DNA of 19,138 bases from Clostridia bacterium (GCA_017509065.1 JAFWQM010000174.1:1-19138); one strand, 5' to 3'. Positions 5,540 to 14,055 are shown, counted from the first letter of the stretch. The notes: generated by a model from the sequence alone, not told the origin. Program-made: numbers and translations.

Positions 5540-7393
5540 TCAAGCGTTTGTTTCAGGAAGAACGTCGGTTTTGTTTTCTTCCAGGATCTTCATGAATTCT
5601 TCGCCGGTGATGGTTTCCTTTTCCAGCAGGTAGGCGGCGAGCTTATGCAGCTGGTCAATGTTTTCGGACAGGATTTGACGGGCGGTGTCGTGGGCCTGCT
5701 TGATGATCTTGTTCACTTCCGCGTCGATCTTGGTGGAGGTTTCAGCGGAGCAGGCCAGGGAGGTATCGCCGCCCAGGTACTGGTTGGTAACGGTTTCCAG
5801 GGCTACCATGTCGAACTGGTCGCTCATGCCGTAGCGGGTCACCATGGCACGGGCCAGGCGGGTGGCCTTTTCAATGTCGTTGGACGCGCCGGAGGTGACG
5901 GAGTTGAAGATCAGCTCCTCCGCCGTGCGCCCGCCGGTGAGGGTGCAGAGCTGGTTCATGGCGTCCTCTTTGGAGAGAAGCACCCGCTCGTCCTCCTCCA
6001 CCTGCATGGTGTAGCCCAAAGCGCCGGAGGTGCGGGGAATGATGGTGATCTTGGTCACCGGCGCGGAGTGCTTCTGCTTCGCCGCGACCAGTGCGTGGCC
6101 GATCTCGTGGTAGGCGATGATCTTCTTTTCCTTGTCGGAAATCACCGCGCCTTTGCGCTGATAGCCCGCGATGACGGTTTCCACACTCTCCTCCAGGTCG
6201 TTCTGCTGGATGGACGTATGGCCCATGCGCACGGCCCGCAGGGCGGCTTCGTTGATGATGTTCGCCAGCTCCGCGCCGGACGCGCCGGAGGTGGCCTTCG
6301 CCACGGCGGAGAGGTCGATGCCACCATCCATCTTGACGGCTTTGGAATGCACTTTCAGGATGGCCAGACGGCCCTGCAGGTCGGGTAGCTCCACGGGGAT
6401 ACGCCGGTCAAAACGTCCGGGACGCAGCAGCGCGGGGTCCAGGATGTCGGGCCGGTTGGTGGCGGCCAGAATGACCACGCCCTTCTTGCCGTCGAAGCCA
6501 TCCATTTCGGCCAGCAGCCGGTTCAGGGTCTGTTCCCGCTCGTCGTTGCCGCCCGGCATGCCGCCGTTGTCACGCTTCTTGCCGATGGTGTCGATCTCGT
6601 CGATGAACACGATGCAGGGGGCCTTTTCCTCCGCCTGCTTGAACAGGTCGCGCACCTTCGCAGCGCCCATGCCCACGAACATTTCCACGAACTCGGAGCC
6701 GGAAATGGAGAAGAAGGGCACCTTCGCTTCGCCTGCCACGGCTTTGGCCAGCAGGGTTTTACCGGTGCCGGGAGGGCCCACCAGCAGCGCGCCCTTGGGC
6801 AGCTTCGCGCCGATGGCGGCGTACTTGTCGGGATCATGCAGGAAGTCCACGATCTCGGTGAGGGCTTCCTTGGCCTCGTCCTGGCCCGCCACGTCGGCGA
6901 AGGTCTTGCCGGTCTGGGATTCAATGTAGATTTTCGCGTTGGACTTGCCAAGCGTCAGGGCTTCGCCGCCGAAGCGCTTGCTCATGCTGCGCATCAGCCA
7001 TTGCCCCACCACGAAGAAGAGCGCCATGGGCAGGATGAACGAAAGCAGAAAGCTCATCAGCGGCGACGCCTGGGTGGGAATTTCGGCGGCGAACTTCACG
7101 TCGTGGCTCAGCAGCCGTTCGGTAAGGCCTGTATCGCCCTCCCAAATGCCGGTTTTGCAGAGCATCAGGCGGTCGTTTTCATCCTTCACGGTAAAAACGA
7201 TCATGCTGTCCTGCTGGGATACTTCCTGCACCTTGTTATCGTCCACCAGTTTTATGAATTCGTCGTAGGGAACTTCTTTGATCTGCGGCTGCATCAGCGC
7301 CGGAAACACAAAAATATTCAGCAGCAAAATGACAATCAGCGCGATACCGTAATAATACAGCATGGATTTCTTTTGGTTTGGCTGTTCTTTCAT
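5540..7393 (-). CDS. ftsH: ATP-dependent zinc metalloprotease FtsH
   Basis: This 617-residue membrane AAA+ protease degrades misfolded or short-lived membrane and cytosolic proteins as a hexamer. It has TM1 (about 14-32), an extracytoplasmic domain (about 35-110) and TM2 (about 112-134). The AAA module has Walker A GPPGTGKT (206-213), pore motif FVG (239-241), Walker B IVFIDEID (261-268) and the second region of homology [20 protein letters not shown] (311-330). The protease domain has HEIGH (429-433, usually HEAGH) and the third zinc ligand Asp506 in [14 protein letters not shown]. The RBS AAGGAGG (7402-7408) and a consensus promoter lie upstream. It is monocistronic and divergent from the S51-like gene. 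Length and motifs indicate a functional enzyme. Confidence 0.97.
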   Translation of the reverse strand: MKEQPNQKKSMLYYYGIALIVILLLNIFVFPALMQPQIKEVPYDEFIKLVDDNKVQEVSQQDSMIVFTVKDENDRLMLCKTGIWEGDTGLTERLLSHDVKFAAEIPTQASPLMSFLLSFILPMALFFVVGQWLMRSMSKRFGGEALTLGKSNAKIYIESQTGKTFADVAGQDEAKEALTEIVDFLHDPDKYAAIGAKLPKGALLVGPPGTGKTLLAKAVAGEAKVPFFSISGSEFVEMFVGMGAAKVRDLFKQAEEKAPCIVFIDEIDTIGKKRDNGGMPGGNDEREQTLNRLLAEMDGFDGKKGVVILAATNRPDILDPALLRPGRFDRRIPVELPDLQGRLAILKVHSKAVKMDGGIDLSAVAKATSGASGAELANIINEAALRAVRMGHTSIQQNDLEESVETVIAGYQRKGAVISDKEKKIIAYHEIGHALVAAKQKHSAPVTKITIIPRTSGALGYTMQVEEDERVLLSKEDAMNQLCTLTGGRTAEELIFNSVTSGASNDIEKATRLARAMVTRYGMSDQFDMVALETVTNQYLGGDTSLACSAETSTKIDAEVNKIIKQAHDTARQILSENIDQLHKLAAYLLEKETITGEEFMKILEENKTDVLPETNA

Positions 7394-7416
7394 ACGGGAA
7401 TCCTCCTTACGGCATT

Positions 7417-7445
7417 ATTATCGTACATAGGTAAAAGAAAGTCAA
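7417..7445 (-). promoter_or_regulatory. Promoter of ftsH
   Basis: On the minus strand TTGACT (7440-7445), a 17-base spacer and GATAAT (7417-7422) form a near-consensus vegetative promoter. Transcription would begin about 15 bases before the ftsH RBS. Confidence 0.85.
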
Positions 7446-7499
7446 GCGCCTGCCGCAAAGCTGCCTTGATTGGCGGGTGAATCAACCGCCGTCGCTTGC

Positions 7500-7528
7500 T
7501 TGACAAGGGCATGTACACGCTTTATACT
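7500..7528 (+). promoter_or_regulatory. Promoter of the S51-like peptidase gene
   Basis: TTGACA (7500-7505), a 17-base spacer and TATACT (7523-7528) match the vegetative consensus closely. It is divergent from the ftsH promoter; the two -35 boxes are about 54 bases apart. It also rules out the in-frame TTG at 7496 as the start of the gene, as that lies upstream of the transcript. Confidence 0.87.
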
Positions 7529-7561
7529 GGCTGTGATGAAACGCGGGCAGGAGGAAGCCGC

Positions 7562-8290
7562 ATGACTTATTTTCTCACCAGCAGCCCGTTCGGGGTGGGA
7601 AGCCCCTTCCTGAACCCGGCAAATGGTTTTGTTGAATTGCTGCGGGACGCGCTGCGCTCCCCGTGCGCGGCGGTGTTCGTGTGCGCGGACCCGGACAGGC
7701 ACGCCTTCACCGACCACATTGCCCTGGATATGAAAAAAGCCCTGGAGGCGGCAGGGTTTTCTTTTTCTTCGTATGTTATTCTGGACGGACGGAATGAAAG
7801 AAAAGCGGCGGCGCTGATACGGGACGCCGGGCTGATCGTACTGGCCGGTGGGCATGTGCCGACCCAGAACGCTTTTTTCCGAAAAGCCGGATTGAAGGTA
7901 GCGATACGAGAATTTGGCGGCGTGCTGATCGGCATCAGCGCGGGGAGCATGAACTGCGCGGAAACAGTATACGCCCAGCCGGAGGAACCGGGGGAGGCCG
8001 TGTCTCCCGATTACATTCGGTTCCTGCCCGGTCTGGGCGTGACAAAAAACATGCTGCTGCCGCATTACCAGATGGTGAAAGACAGCTTTCTGGACGGCAT
8101 GCGCCTGTTTGAGGATATCACCTGCTCCGACAGCTTTGGCCGCGTTTTCTATGCCATTCCCGACGGCAGCTTTCTGCTGGGCCGAGCCGGGACGGAAACG
8201 ATATTTGGCGAATGTTACCGCATTGCGGACGGCAGCATCCGGCAGGTCAGCCGGGAAGGGGAAGTATACCCTCTGCCTGAATCCGTGTAA
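7562..8290 (+). CDS. Peptidase S51-like (class I glutamine amidotransferase-like fold) protein
   Basis: This 242-residue cytosolic protein resembles the dipeptidase E/cyanophycinase family (S51). The nucleophile elbow is GISAGSMN (124-131) with Ser126, preceded by LAGGHVPTQNAFF (94-106), the equivalent of the family's GG-N/Q loop. LPHYQ (166-170) contains a histidine (His168) suitable as the base. S51 enzymes cut Asp-X dipeptides or cyanophycin, but the substrate here cannot be read from sequence. GGAGGAAG (7550-7557) precedes the ATG at 7562. It has its own strong promoter and no terminator, and is convergent with the aminotransferase 18 bases away, so the two transcripts overlap. Confidence 0.85.
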   Translation: MTYFLTSSPFGVGSPFLNPANGFVELLRDALRSPCAAVFVCADPDRHAFTDHIALDMKKALEAAGFSFSSYVILDGRNERKAAALIRDAGLIVLAGGHVPTQNAFFRKAGLKVAIREFGGVLIGISAGSMNCAETVYAQPEEPGEAVSPDYIRFLPGLGVTKNMLLPHYQMVKDSFLDGMRLFEDITCSDSFGRVFYAIPDGSFLLGRAGTETIFGECYRIADGSIRQVSREGEVYPLPESV

Positions 8291-8308
8291 GGACGGACGC
8301 GCAGGCTA

Positions 8309-9607
8309 TTATTGCTGGCTCTGCTTTTCCGAGATCAGCTTCTTGGCGCTGGACATGCGCACGCAGAGGGTGAAAAGCTCCATGGCGGTGGTCAGGTCGG
8401 CCAGGGAGGGGTAGGTCGGCGCGATGCGGATGTTTGAGTCGTTGGGGTCTTTGCCGTAGGGCCAGGTCGCGCCGGCGGGGGTCATGGTGACGCCCGCTTT
8501 TTTCGCGCGGGCCACGATATCCTTGGCGCAGCCGGGCAGGGAATCGAACATGATGAAGTAGCCGCCCAGGGGCTTCGTCCATTCGCCGATGCCCAAGCCG
8601 CCCAGGTTCTTTTCAAAGATCTCTTCCACCGCCTCAAACTTGGGCCGGATGATCTCCGCGTGCTTGCGCATGTGCTCCACCATACCGTGGATGTCGCTGA
8701 AAAAGCGCACGTGGCGAAGCTGGTTCACCTTGTCGTGGCCCAGGGTCTGGCGTTTCAAATCCTCGATGAAGTCCACCATATTGTTGGGGCTGGTGGCCAG
8801 GGCGGCGATACCGCTGCCGGGGAAGGTGATCTTGGAGGTGGAGGCAAACTTATACACCAGGTCGGGGTTGCCCGCGCGCTTGCACTCAGCCAGGATTTCG
8901 ATTAAATAGTCCTGTTTGTGGTCGTACAGGTGGTGCATGCCGTAGGCGTTGTCCCAGAAAATACGGAAGTCCGGGGCTGCGGGTTCCAGCCGGGCGAAGC
9001 GGCGCACGGTCTCGTCGTCGTAGGAAATGCCCTGGGGATTGGAATACTTGGGTACGCACCAGATGCCCTTGATGGTGGCGTCCTCACGCACGAGCCGCTC
9101 CACCATGTCCATATCCGGGCCGGTGGGCGTCATGGGCACGGGGATCATCTGGATGCCGAAATATTCCGTGATGGCGAAATGCCGGTCATAGCCCGGCACC
9201 GGGCACAGGAACTTCACCACGTCCTGGCGGCACCAGGGCGTGTTGCCCATGATGCCGTGGGTCCAGGCACGGCTGATGGTGTCGAACATCACGTTCAGCG
9301 AAGAGTTGCCGTAAATAATTATGTCCTTGGGGTTGTTTTCCATCATGTCGCCCAGCAGCTCGCGGGCTTCCAGGATGCCGGTCAGCTGGCCGTAGGTGCG
9401 GCAGTCGGTGCCGTCGTCACAGGTCAGGTCGGAATAGGAGTCCAGCACGTCCATCATTTCCATGGACAAGTCCAGTTGCTCCTGGCAGGGGATGCCGCGG
9501 CTCATGTTCAGGCTCATGCCCAGGGCCTGTATTTTTTTGTACTGCGATTTCAATTGGTCGTATTCGGCGTTTAATTCTTCCACCGTCATTTCCGCGTAGG
9601 GCTTCAT
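8309..9607 (-). CDS. Class I aminotransferase (aspartate aminotransferase subgroup Ic type)
   Basis: This 432-residue PLP enzyme has the N-terminal pattern of the Firmicutes/actinobacterial aspartate aminotransferases of subgroup Ic: MTVEELNAEYDQLKSQYKKIQALGMSLNMSRGIPCQEQLDLS. Visible active-site parts are NPQG (190-193), DNAYGMHHL with Asp219 and Tyr222, the PLP lysine Lys259 in STSKITFPGSG, and the carboxylate-binding Arg394 in NIRIAPTYPS. It probably interconverts aspartate and 2-oxoglutarate with oxaloacetate and glutamate; alanine or another amino acid cannot be excluded. The RBS AGAGGG (9615-9620) fits the ATG at 9607. A promoter and a dyad lie in its roughly 105-base leader. Confidence 0.92.
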   Translation of the reverse strand: MKPYAEMTVEELNAEYDQLKSQYKKIQALGMSLNMSRGIPCQEQLDLSMEMMDVLDSYSDLTCDDGTDCRTYGQLTGILEARELLGDMMENNPKDIIIYGNSSLNVMFDTISRAWTHGIMGNTPWCRQDVVKFLCPVPGYDRHFAITEYFGIQMIPVPMTPTGPDMDMVERLVREDATIKGIWCVPKYSNPQGISYDDETVRRFARLEPAAPDFRIFWDNAYGMHHLYDHKQDYLIEILAECKRAGNPDLVYKFASTSKITFPGSGIAALATSPNNMVDFIEDLKRQTLGHDKVNQLRHVRFFSDIHGMVEHMRKHAEIIRPKFEAVEEIFEKNLGGLGIGEWTKPLGGYFIMFDSLPGCAKDIVARAKKAGVTMTPAGATWPYGKDPNDSNIRIAPTYPSLADLTTAMELFTLCVRMSSAKKLISEKQSQQ

Positions 9608-9625
9608 GATAAATCCCTCTTTCCC

Positions 9626-9642
9626 GAAGATGAATCATCTTC
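9626..9642. promoter_or_regulatory. 17-bp perfect dyad in the aminotransferase leader
   Basis: GAAGATGAATCATCTTC is perfectly symmetric around A9634. It lies between the promoter at 9719-9747 and the RBS of the minus-strand aminotransferase. The one-base centre fits a repressor operator better than an RNA hairpin. No regulator gene is adjacent, so the function is unassigned. Confidence 0.4.
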
Positions 9643-9718
9643 CTTAATCGTCATACTATGCCGATTTCCCGTCCGCCGCGTTTTCATCCGATTCGTGCAT
9701 TGGGGGAAAATCACGTAC

Positions 9719-9747
9719 ATTATAGCAAACAACCTTCCGCGGCGCAA
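9719..9747 (-). promoter_or_regulatory. Promoter of the aminotransferase gene
   Basis: On the minus strand TTGCGC (9742-9747), a 17-base spacer and TATAAT (9719-9724) form a good vegetative promoter. The 395-base gap 9608-10002 holds this promoter, the dyad at 9626-9642, an AT-rich stretch with nothing recognisable (about 9750-9900), and the opposing promoter at 9925-9933. Confidence 0.8.
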
Positions 9748-9924
9748 GGAGAAATAGCTTATTTCAACAGAAGAAGGTGGTCTTTCTGCTGTATTTTTGC
9801 TTTTTTGTTCGTATTTTTACAGATAAAACCGTTGCCGTAGCTAATAACAAAGTAAAGAAGTTGCCTTTTTATCAGAAACCGAAATGAAATAAATCGCGAA
9901 GGCATAGGCTGAAAAGATTTTTTG

Positions 9925-9933
9925 TGATATAAT
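9925..9933 (+). promoter_or_regulatory. Extended -10 promoter of the YdcF/DUF218 gene
   Basis: TGATATAAT (9925-9933) is a TGn-extended -10 element. The -35 region (about 9905-9910) is poor. It gives a leader of about 63 bases before the ATG at 10003. Confidence 0.65.
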
Positions 9934-10002
9934 AAAGTGTACGCGAAGCTGAATGAGCCGGAGAAATAACCCCGACAGTGCTTAGATACCGGAGAGAAAA
10001 AA

Positions 10003-11040
10003 ATGCGAATGATTCTTGCGACAGGTTTGTTATCCCTCTTCTGCTGGGCTGTGTTCACTTTTTTCCTCAGCAGGGACAGAAGCAGATACCGCAACTGCTA
10101 TCTGCTGTTTATTGCATTGGTCTCTGTCATTCCGTTTATCCTCACGCTTTCCGGGCCGTATATGGAAAACGTGCTGGTTTTCATGATCAACGCATCGGCG
10201 CTGGGTCTTTTGATCGTGCCGTTTTTCCTGATTCATAACGGCCTGGTCATGATAAGAAAAGAAGGAAAGCATCTGTCCCAGCTGCTTTCCCTCGGTTTCG
10301 GGCTGGTTATGTTATTCGGCGAGGTGGCGACGGTTGCGACTGTCATCGGCTTTTATCTCACAGACAGATTCCCGACGGAGGAAGCGTTTTACCATTCGGC
10401 ATATTACATTGTCGGCGCTGTGATCAGCGTGACCGTGATCTACGGCTCCGGGGCGTTTCTCATCTTCATGCTCTACACGCTGTTCCTGCAGATCATCCCC
10501 CGCAAGAAAGATTTTGACTATGTCATCATCCATGGCGCGGGGCTGCTGGAAGGGGAGAGGGTGTCCAGGCTGCTGGCGGACCGGCTGGATAAAGCCATCG
10601 AGGTATACCGCAAAGACCCGACGCCGCCCAAACTGATTCCTTCAGGCGGACAGGGAGCGGATGAAAGCCTTTCCGAAGCGGAGGCGATGAAGAACTACCT
10701 GATCGCCCACGGCATCCCGGCGTCTGATATCATCGTGGAGGATACGTCCGCCACCACGTTTGAAAACCTGCAAAACTCCAAGCGCATACTGGACGGCATC
10801 GAGGGCAGAAAATACACGGCGCTCGTAACGAGCAACTACCATGTATACAGGGCGCTCAGGTATTGCAGTAAAATCGGTCTCAACTGCACCGGCATCGGCA
10901 GCCATGTGGCGTTTTATTACTGGCCCAGCGCGCTGATTCGTGAGTTCATCGCAATCCACGCGGAAAGAAAACACGCCGTGCTGTTTATCGCCGGGTGGCT
11001 TCTTTGCACGGCGGCGCTGTTTATTCCGCTGATTGTTTAG
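10003..11040 (+). CDS. Membrane protein of the YdcF/SanA family (DUF218)
   Basis: This is a 345-residue protein. About five hydrophobic segments occupy residues 3-22, 31-50, 57-80, 95-118 and 135-165. They precede a DUF218 domain (about 172-312) with FDYVIIHGAGLLEGERVSRL, LIPSGGQGADESLSEAEAM, VEDTSATTFENLQNSKRIL and VTSNYHVYRALR. A final hydrophobic segment (326-344) closes the protein. DUF218 members such as SanA and ElyC are linked to envelope integrity, but no reaction is established for this type. GGAGAG (9991-9996) fits the ATG. It is monocistronic; the palindromic repeat at 11094-11162 lies between it and the convergent aldo/keto reductase gene. Confidence 0.88.
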   Translation: MRMILATGLLSLFCWAVFTFFLSRDRSRYRNCYLLFIALVSVIPFILTLSGPYMENVLVFMINASALGLLIVPFFLIHNGLVMIRKEGKHLSQLLSLGFGLVMLFGEVATVATVIGFYLTDRFPTEEAFYHSAYYIVGAVISVTVIYGSGAFLIFMLYTLFLQIIPRKKDFDYVIIHGAGLLEGERVSRLLADRLDKAIEVYRKDPTPPKLIPSGGQGADESLSEAEAMKNYLIAHGIPASDIIVEDTSATTFENLQNSKRILDGIEGRKYTALVTSNYHVYRALRYCSKIGLNCTGIGSHVAFYYWPSALIREFIAIHAERKHAVLFIAGWLLCTAALFIPLIV

Positions 11041-11071
11041 GCTTTTATAAGCAAAGGTATTCGCAAAATGG

Positions 11072-11104
11072 CAAAAAGTCCGAAAACCTTTATGGCTTTC
11101 TCGG
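11072..11104 (-). terminator. Possible terminator of the aldo/keto reductase gene
   Basis: On the minus strand CCGAGAAAGCC (11094-11104) pairs with GGTTTTCGG (11080-11088) with two bulged bases. It is followed by ACTTTTTGC. One arm is the outer part of the palindromic repeat. The stem is imperfect, so this is moderate. Confidence 0.4.
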
Positions 11105-11162
11105 AAGGGGGGCTGGGGGAAACCGCTCTTTGACCTCCAAAGAGCGGTTTCCCCCAGAAAAA
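11094..11162. repeat. Palindromic repeat, copy 1
   Basis: A leader GGCTTTCTCGGAAGGGG precedes two perfect 20-base arms at 11113-11132 and 11138-11157 (first arm begins CTGGGGGAAACC), with an ACCTC loop and a tail of AAAAA. No T-run follows the hairpin on either strand. Copies 2 and 3 share both the leader and the arms. It ends 12 bases from the stop codon of the minus-strand reductase gene. Confidence 0.9.
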
Positions 11163-11174
11163 CTCCTCCGGCTG

Positions 11175-12299
11175 CTATTGCTCAAGCTCTCTGCATTCCT
11201 GCAGTAGTTTGATGATCGGCAGATGCTGGGGGCAGGCGTTTTCGCACTGGCCGCACTGGATACAGTCGCCGGCTTTGCCTCTGCCCTGGGTCACGATGGT
11301 GTATTCCCGGACTGTGCGGAAGCGGGGGCTGCCCTTTTTGCGGTTCTCCACATTGAAGATTTCGGGAATGGGAATCTGCATGGGGCACCCTTTTGTGCAG
11401 TAATGGCAGGCGGTGCAGGGGATAGATTTATCGGCATCCAGGGCTTTCTGGGCCTGTTTGATCACTTCGCGTTCGGCTTCTGAAAGGGGTTTGTAATCCT
11501 TCATGAAGCTGAGATTATCTTCCATCTGGGCCAGGCTGCTCATGCCGCTGAGCGTGACCATGATGTTATCCAACCCGGCGGCGAAGCGCAGCGCCCAGCT
11601 GGCAAAGGAAGCGTCGGGGTTCGCCGCTTTCAGGATTTCCTTTATTTCGGGGATGGGGTCGGCCAGGATGCCGCCCTTCACCGGCTCCATGACGACCACC
11701 GGCTTGCCGTGGGCCTTGCAGATTTCCCAGTTTTTGCGGGAGGCCACGCCGGGGTTTTCCCAGTCGGCGTAGTTGATCTGCAATTGCACGAACTCTGCGT
11801 CCGGATGGGCGGCGAGCAGTTCTTCCAGCAGGTCGGGATCGGCGTGGAAGGAAAAACCCCAATGCTTGATGAGACCCTTTTCCTTCTGATCCTTCACGAA
11901 GTCCCAGATGCCGTAGTCTTCATACAGGTGGAAATTGCTGCGCTGAATGGCATGCAGCAGGTAAAAATCGAAATAGCCCGCGCCGGTGCGCTCCAGGCTG
12001 GTGAAAAACTCCTGCCTGGCGCTTTCCCCGTTTTTCTCAGGCGCAGCCATTGCGTTCAGCTTGGTCGCCACGGTATACGCGCCGCGGGGATACCTGTCCG
12101 CCACAGCAGCCTTGAAGGCTTCCTCGCTTTTTCCCCCGTCGTAGACGAATGCCGTGTCAAAATAGGTGCCGCCCGCGGCGATGAATCTGTCCGCCATCTC
12201 CTTGACCTGTGGCACGTCAATGCTGCCGTCCGGGTTCTTGGGCAGACGCATTAAACCAAAGCCCAGCTTGAATGTTCCCGCGTCCAAATATCCGCTCAT
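11175..12299 (-). CDS. Aldo/keto reductase with C-terminal 4Fe-4S domain
   Basis: This is a 374-residue cytosolic oxidoreductase. The TIM-barrel part (1 to about 285) has the aldo/keto reductase tetrad at Asp48 and Tyr53 (YFDTAFVYDGG), Lys80 (VATKL) and His116 (LLHAI). The C-terminus adds two ferredoxin-like motifs, C295-x2-C298-x2-C301-x3-C305-P and C346-x2-C349-x2-C352-x3-C356-P, enough for two 4Fe-4S clusters. Such fused enzymes are common in anaerobic Clostridia and may draw electrons from ferredoxin; the substrate is unknown. GGAGGAGG (12306-12313) precedes the ATG. It lies downstream of the ABC transporter genes on the same strand, but the repeat at 12427-12537 separates them, so co-transcription is uncertain. 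Confidence 0.93.
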   Translation of the reverse strand: MSGYLDAGTFKLGFGLMRLPKNPDGSIDVPQVKEMADRFIAAGGTYFDTAFVYDGGKSEEAFKAAVADRYPRGAYTVATKLNAMAAPEKNGESARQEFFTSLERTGAGYFDFYLLHAIQRSNFHLYEDYGIWDFVKDQKEKGLIKHWGFSFHADPDLLEELLAAHPDAEFVQLQINYADWENPGVASRKNWEICKAHGKPVVVMEPVKGGILADPIPEIKEILKAANPDASFASWALRFAAGLDNIMVTLSGMSSLAQMEDNLSFMKDYKPLSEAEREVIKQAQKALDADKSIPCTACHYCTKGCPMQIPIPEIFNVENRKKGSPRFRTVREYTIVTQGRGKAGDCIQCGQCENACPQHLPIIKLLQECRELEQ

Positions 12300-12426
12300 G
12301 GTGTTCCTCCTCCGTGATCGTCAGGATAAAAGAGTACAGAGTACAGTTTTATTTCGTCATACAAAAGCGGAATCCTGCTTGCTTTTTCAGATTATCTGAT
12401 CTCTGTATTTATACTTTTCTCTTATC

Positions 12427-12537
12427 GCCTTTCTCGGAAAGGGGTCTGGGGGAAACCGCTCTCAGCCTTCCCCTCGCAGGGGAAGGTGGCGCGAAGCGCC
12501 GGATGAGGTTACCCAAAGAGCGGTTTCCCCCAGTAAA
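12427..12537. repeat. Palindromic repeat, copy 2, with a second repeat inserted in its loop
   Basis: The leader GCCTTTCTCGGAAAGGGG and the 17-base arms CTGGGGGAAACCGCTCT (12446-12462) and its complement (12517-12533) match copies 1 and 3. The loop is replaced by about 54 bases (12463-12516) with its own hairpins, CCTTCCCCT/AGGGGAAGG (12467-12475/12479-12487) and GGCGC/GCGCC flanking GAA (12488-12500), then GGATGAGG. The inner unit resembles a repeat I associate with gut Firmicutes genomes, from memory only. The whole lies 6 bases beyond the ATPase stop codon. Confidence 0.85.
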
Positions 12538-12542
12538 CTGTT

Positions 12543-13271
12543 TTAGTCTCCAAGCCCCACGAACGCCTTGACCTTATCGCTGCCGAACACTTCGTCCGGC
12601 TTTCCTTCTGCCACGATGACGCCTTCTTCCATAAACACTACCCGGTCGGCGACCTCGCGGGCGAAGTTCATTTCGTGGGTGACCACGATCATGGTGCGCT
12701 TTTCTTTCGACAAGGCGCGGATGACGCCCAGCACCTCCTGGGTGAGCAGGGGATCGAGGGCGGATGTGGGCTCGTCAAAGCACAGGATTTCCGGATCGAG
12801 CGCCAAGGCGCGAGCGATGGCAACGCGCTGCTGCTGGCCGCCGGAGAGCTGGTAGGGGTAGGCCGCTTCCTTGTCGGCCAGGCCCACTTTTTTCAGCAGC
12901 TCCCGAGCGTAGGCAGCGGCTTTTTCCTTGTCCCGTTTCAGCACGCAGACCTGGGCTTCCGTCAGGTTCCGCAGCACATTCATATGAGGGAACAGATTGA
13001 AGTTCTGGAACACATAGCCCATTTTCAGGCAGATGGCCCGCTGCTCCTTCGGCGCGCCGTAGACCCCGTCCTTCACCAGCGCCTGGCCGTCGATCTCGAT
13101 GGTGCCGCCGTCCACCTGCTCCAGGTTGTTGAGGCAGCGCAGCAGCGTGCTCTTGCCCGAGCCGCTTTTGCCGATGATGGCGACCACTTCGCCCTCGTTC
13201 ACCTGCAGGGAGATGTCCCGCAGCACGCCCAGGCCGTCAAAGCTCTTTTTCAGGTTCGTCGCGTTCAGCAT
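12543..13271 (-). CDS. Polar amino acid ABC transporter, ATP-binding protein (GlnQ type)
   Basis: This 242-residue ATPase drives uptake by the adjacent permease at the inner face of the membrane. It has Walker A GKSGSGKST (34-42), Q-loop Gln89 in YVFQNFNLFPH, signature LSGGQQQR (142-149), Walker B ILCFDEP with Glu167, D-loop SALDP, and switch His199 (VTHEM). QNFNLFPHMNVLRN is typical of the glutamine/polar amino-acid (PAAT) family. Its RBS, GAGGAGGGA, overlaps the permease stop codon, and the two genes are only 13 bases apart, so they are translated from one mRNA. Confidence 0.95.
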   Translation of the reverse strand: MLNATNLKKSFDGLGVLRDISLQVNEGEVVAIIGKSGSGKSTLLRCLNNLEQVDGGTIEIDGQALVKDGVYGAPKEQRAICLKMGYVFQNFNLFPHMNVLRNLTEAQVCVLKRDKEKAAAYARELLKKVGLADKEAAYPYQLSGGQQQRVAIARALALDPEILCFDEPTSALDPLLTQEVLGVIRALSKEKRTMIVVTHEMNFAREVADRVVFMEEGVIVAEGKPDEVFGSDKVKAFVGLGD

Positions 13272-13284
13272 GGCTTCTCCCTCC

Positions 13285-13971
13285 TCAGCGGTAATAGTTC
13301 AGCTTCTTTTCCACCCATCCCAGCAGCAGCGTCAGCACGCCGTTGAAGATCAGGTAGTACACGCCGGTAAAGAACATGGGCCAGATGGCGCCGGAAATGC
13401 CCTGGCTGCCCTTCATGAACGCCTGGCCCGCCCAGATGATTTCCTGCAAAGCGATGATGCGGGCCAGGGACGTATCCTTCACCAGCGTGATGATTTCGTT
13501 GGACATGGGCGGCACGATCGCCTTGACCACCTGCATCAGCTTGATGCGCCAGAAGATCTGGCCCTTTGTCATGCCCAGCACCTTGCCCGCCTCGATCTGG
13601 CCCACCGGCACGCTCTGGATGCCGCCGCGGTAGATTTCGGAAAAGTAGCAGGCATAGTTGATGATAAAGGCTACCGACGCTGCCAGGAACCTCCCGCTTT
13701 CCCCGCCGCCCCAGATGGGGTTGTGGAGTACCAGGCCGGGGAAATAATAGATGATCAGCAATTGGATCATCAGCGGCGAACCGCGGATGATCCACACGAT
13801 CACCCGGGTCAGGATGCTTAAAGGTTTAAAGCGGCTCATCGACCCGAACGCGATCACCAGCCCCAGCGGCACCGCGCCGAGCAGGGTGACGAAAAACAGC
13901 CGCAGGGTCTGGAGAAATCCCACGTTCAGAGAGTTGATAACGATGGGCATTTGCTGTAAAATCAATTCCAT
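13285..13971 (-). CDS. Polar amino acid ABC transporter, permease (GlnP/HisM type)
   Basis: This 228-residue integral membrane protein has about five hydrophobic segments (about 17-42, 54-80, 95-112, 170-190, 195-218). It carries the family sequence IIRGSPLMIQLLIIYY (61-76) and the ATPase-contacting EAA loop IEAGKVLGMTKGQIFWRIKL (126-145). A single permease gene suggests a homodimeric channel. The start ATG at 13971 has a modest RBS (GGGGAA). A 10-base perfect hairpin (14002-14036) and the third repeat copy separate it from the binding-protein gene upstream. Confidence 0.94.
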   Translation of the reverse strand: MELILQQMPIVINSLNVGFLQTLRLFFVTLLGAVPLGLVIAFGSMSRFKPLSILTRVIVWIIRGSPLMIQLLIIYYFPGLVLHNPIWGGGESGRFLAASVAFIINYACYFSEIYRGGIQSVPVGQIEAGKVLGMTKGQIFWRIKLMQVVKAIVPPMSNEIITLVKDTSLARIIALQEIIWAGQAFMKGSQGISGAIWPMFFTGVYYLIFNGVLTLLLGWVEKKLNYYR

Positions 13972-14001
13972 ATGTATTCCCCGTTCGTGAATAATATAGG
14001 C

Positions 14002-14036
14002 ACAGCCGGGCTGTACAAAACAAACGGCCCGGCTGT
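14002..14036. other. Stem-loop ahead of the permease gene
   Basis: ACAGCCGGGC (14002-14011) pairs perfectly with GCCCGGCTGT (14027-14036) over a 15-base AT-rich loop. No T-run follows on the minus strand. It could be leader structure for the permease-ATPase message or a processing barrier. Confidence 0.55.
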
Positions 14037-14055
14037 TTCAACTCTGCTTGACATT

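Noticed and set aside
5324..6388. Plus-strand frame of 354 codons over the SH3-protein end and ftsH
   Set aside because: It crosses a strong terminator and lies antisense to the conserved ftsH coding region.
5540..7393. HEIGH instead of HEAGH in FtsH as a sign of an inactive protease
   Set aside because: Both zinc-binding histidines, the catalytic glutamate and the third ligand Asp506 are intact, so activity is expected.
13985..14020. Possible minus-strand promoter for the permease (TTGTAC, 16 bases, TATTAT)
   Set aside because: The -35 box lies at the edge of a strong hairpin and the match is modest, so it is noted but not called.
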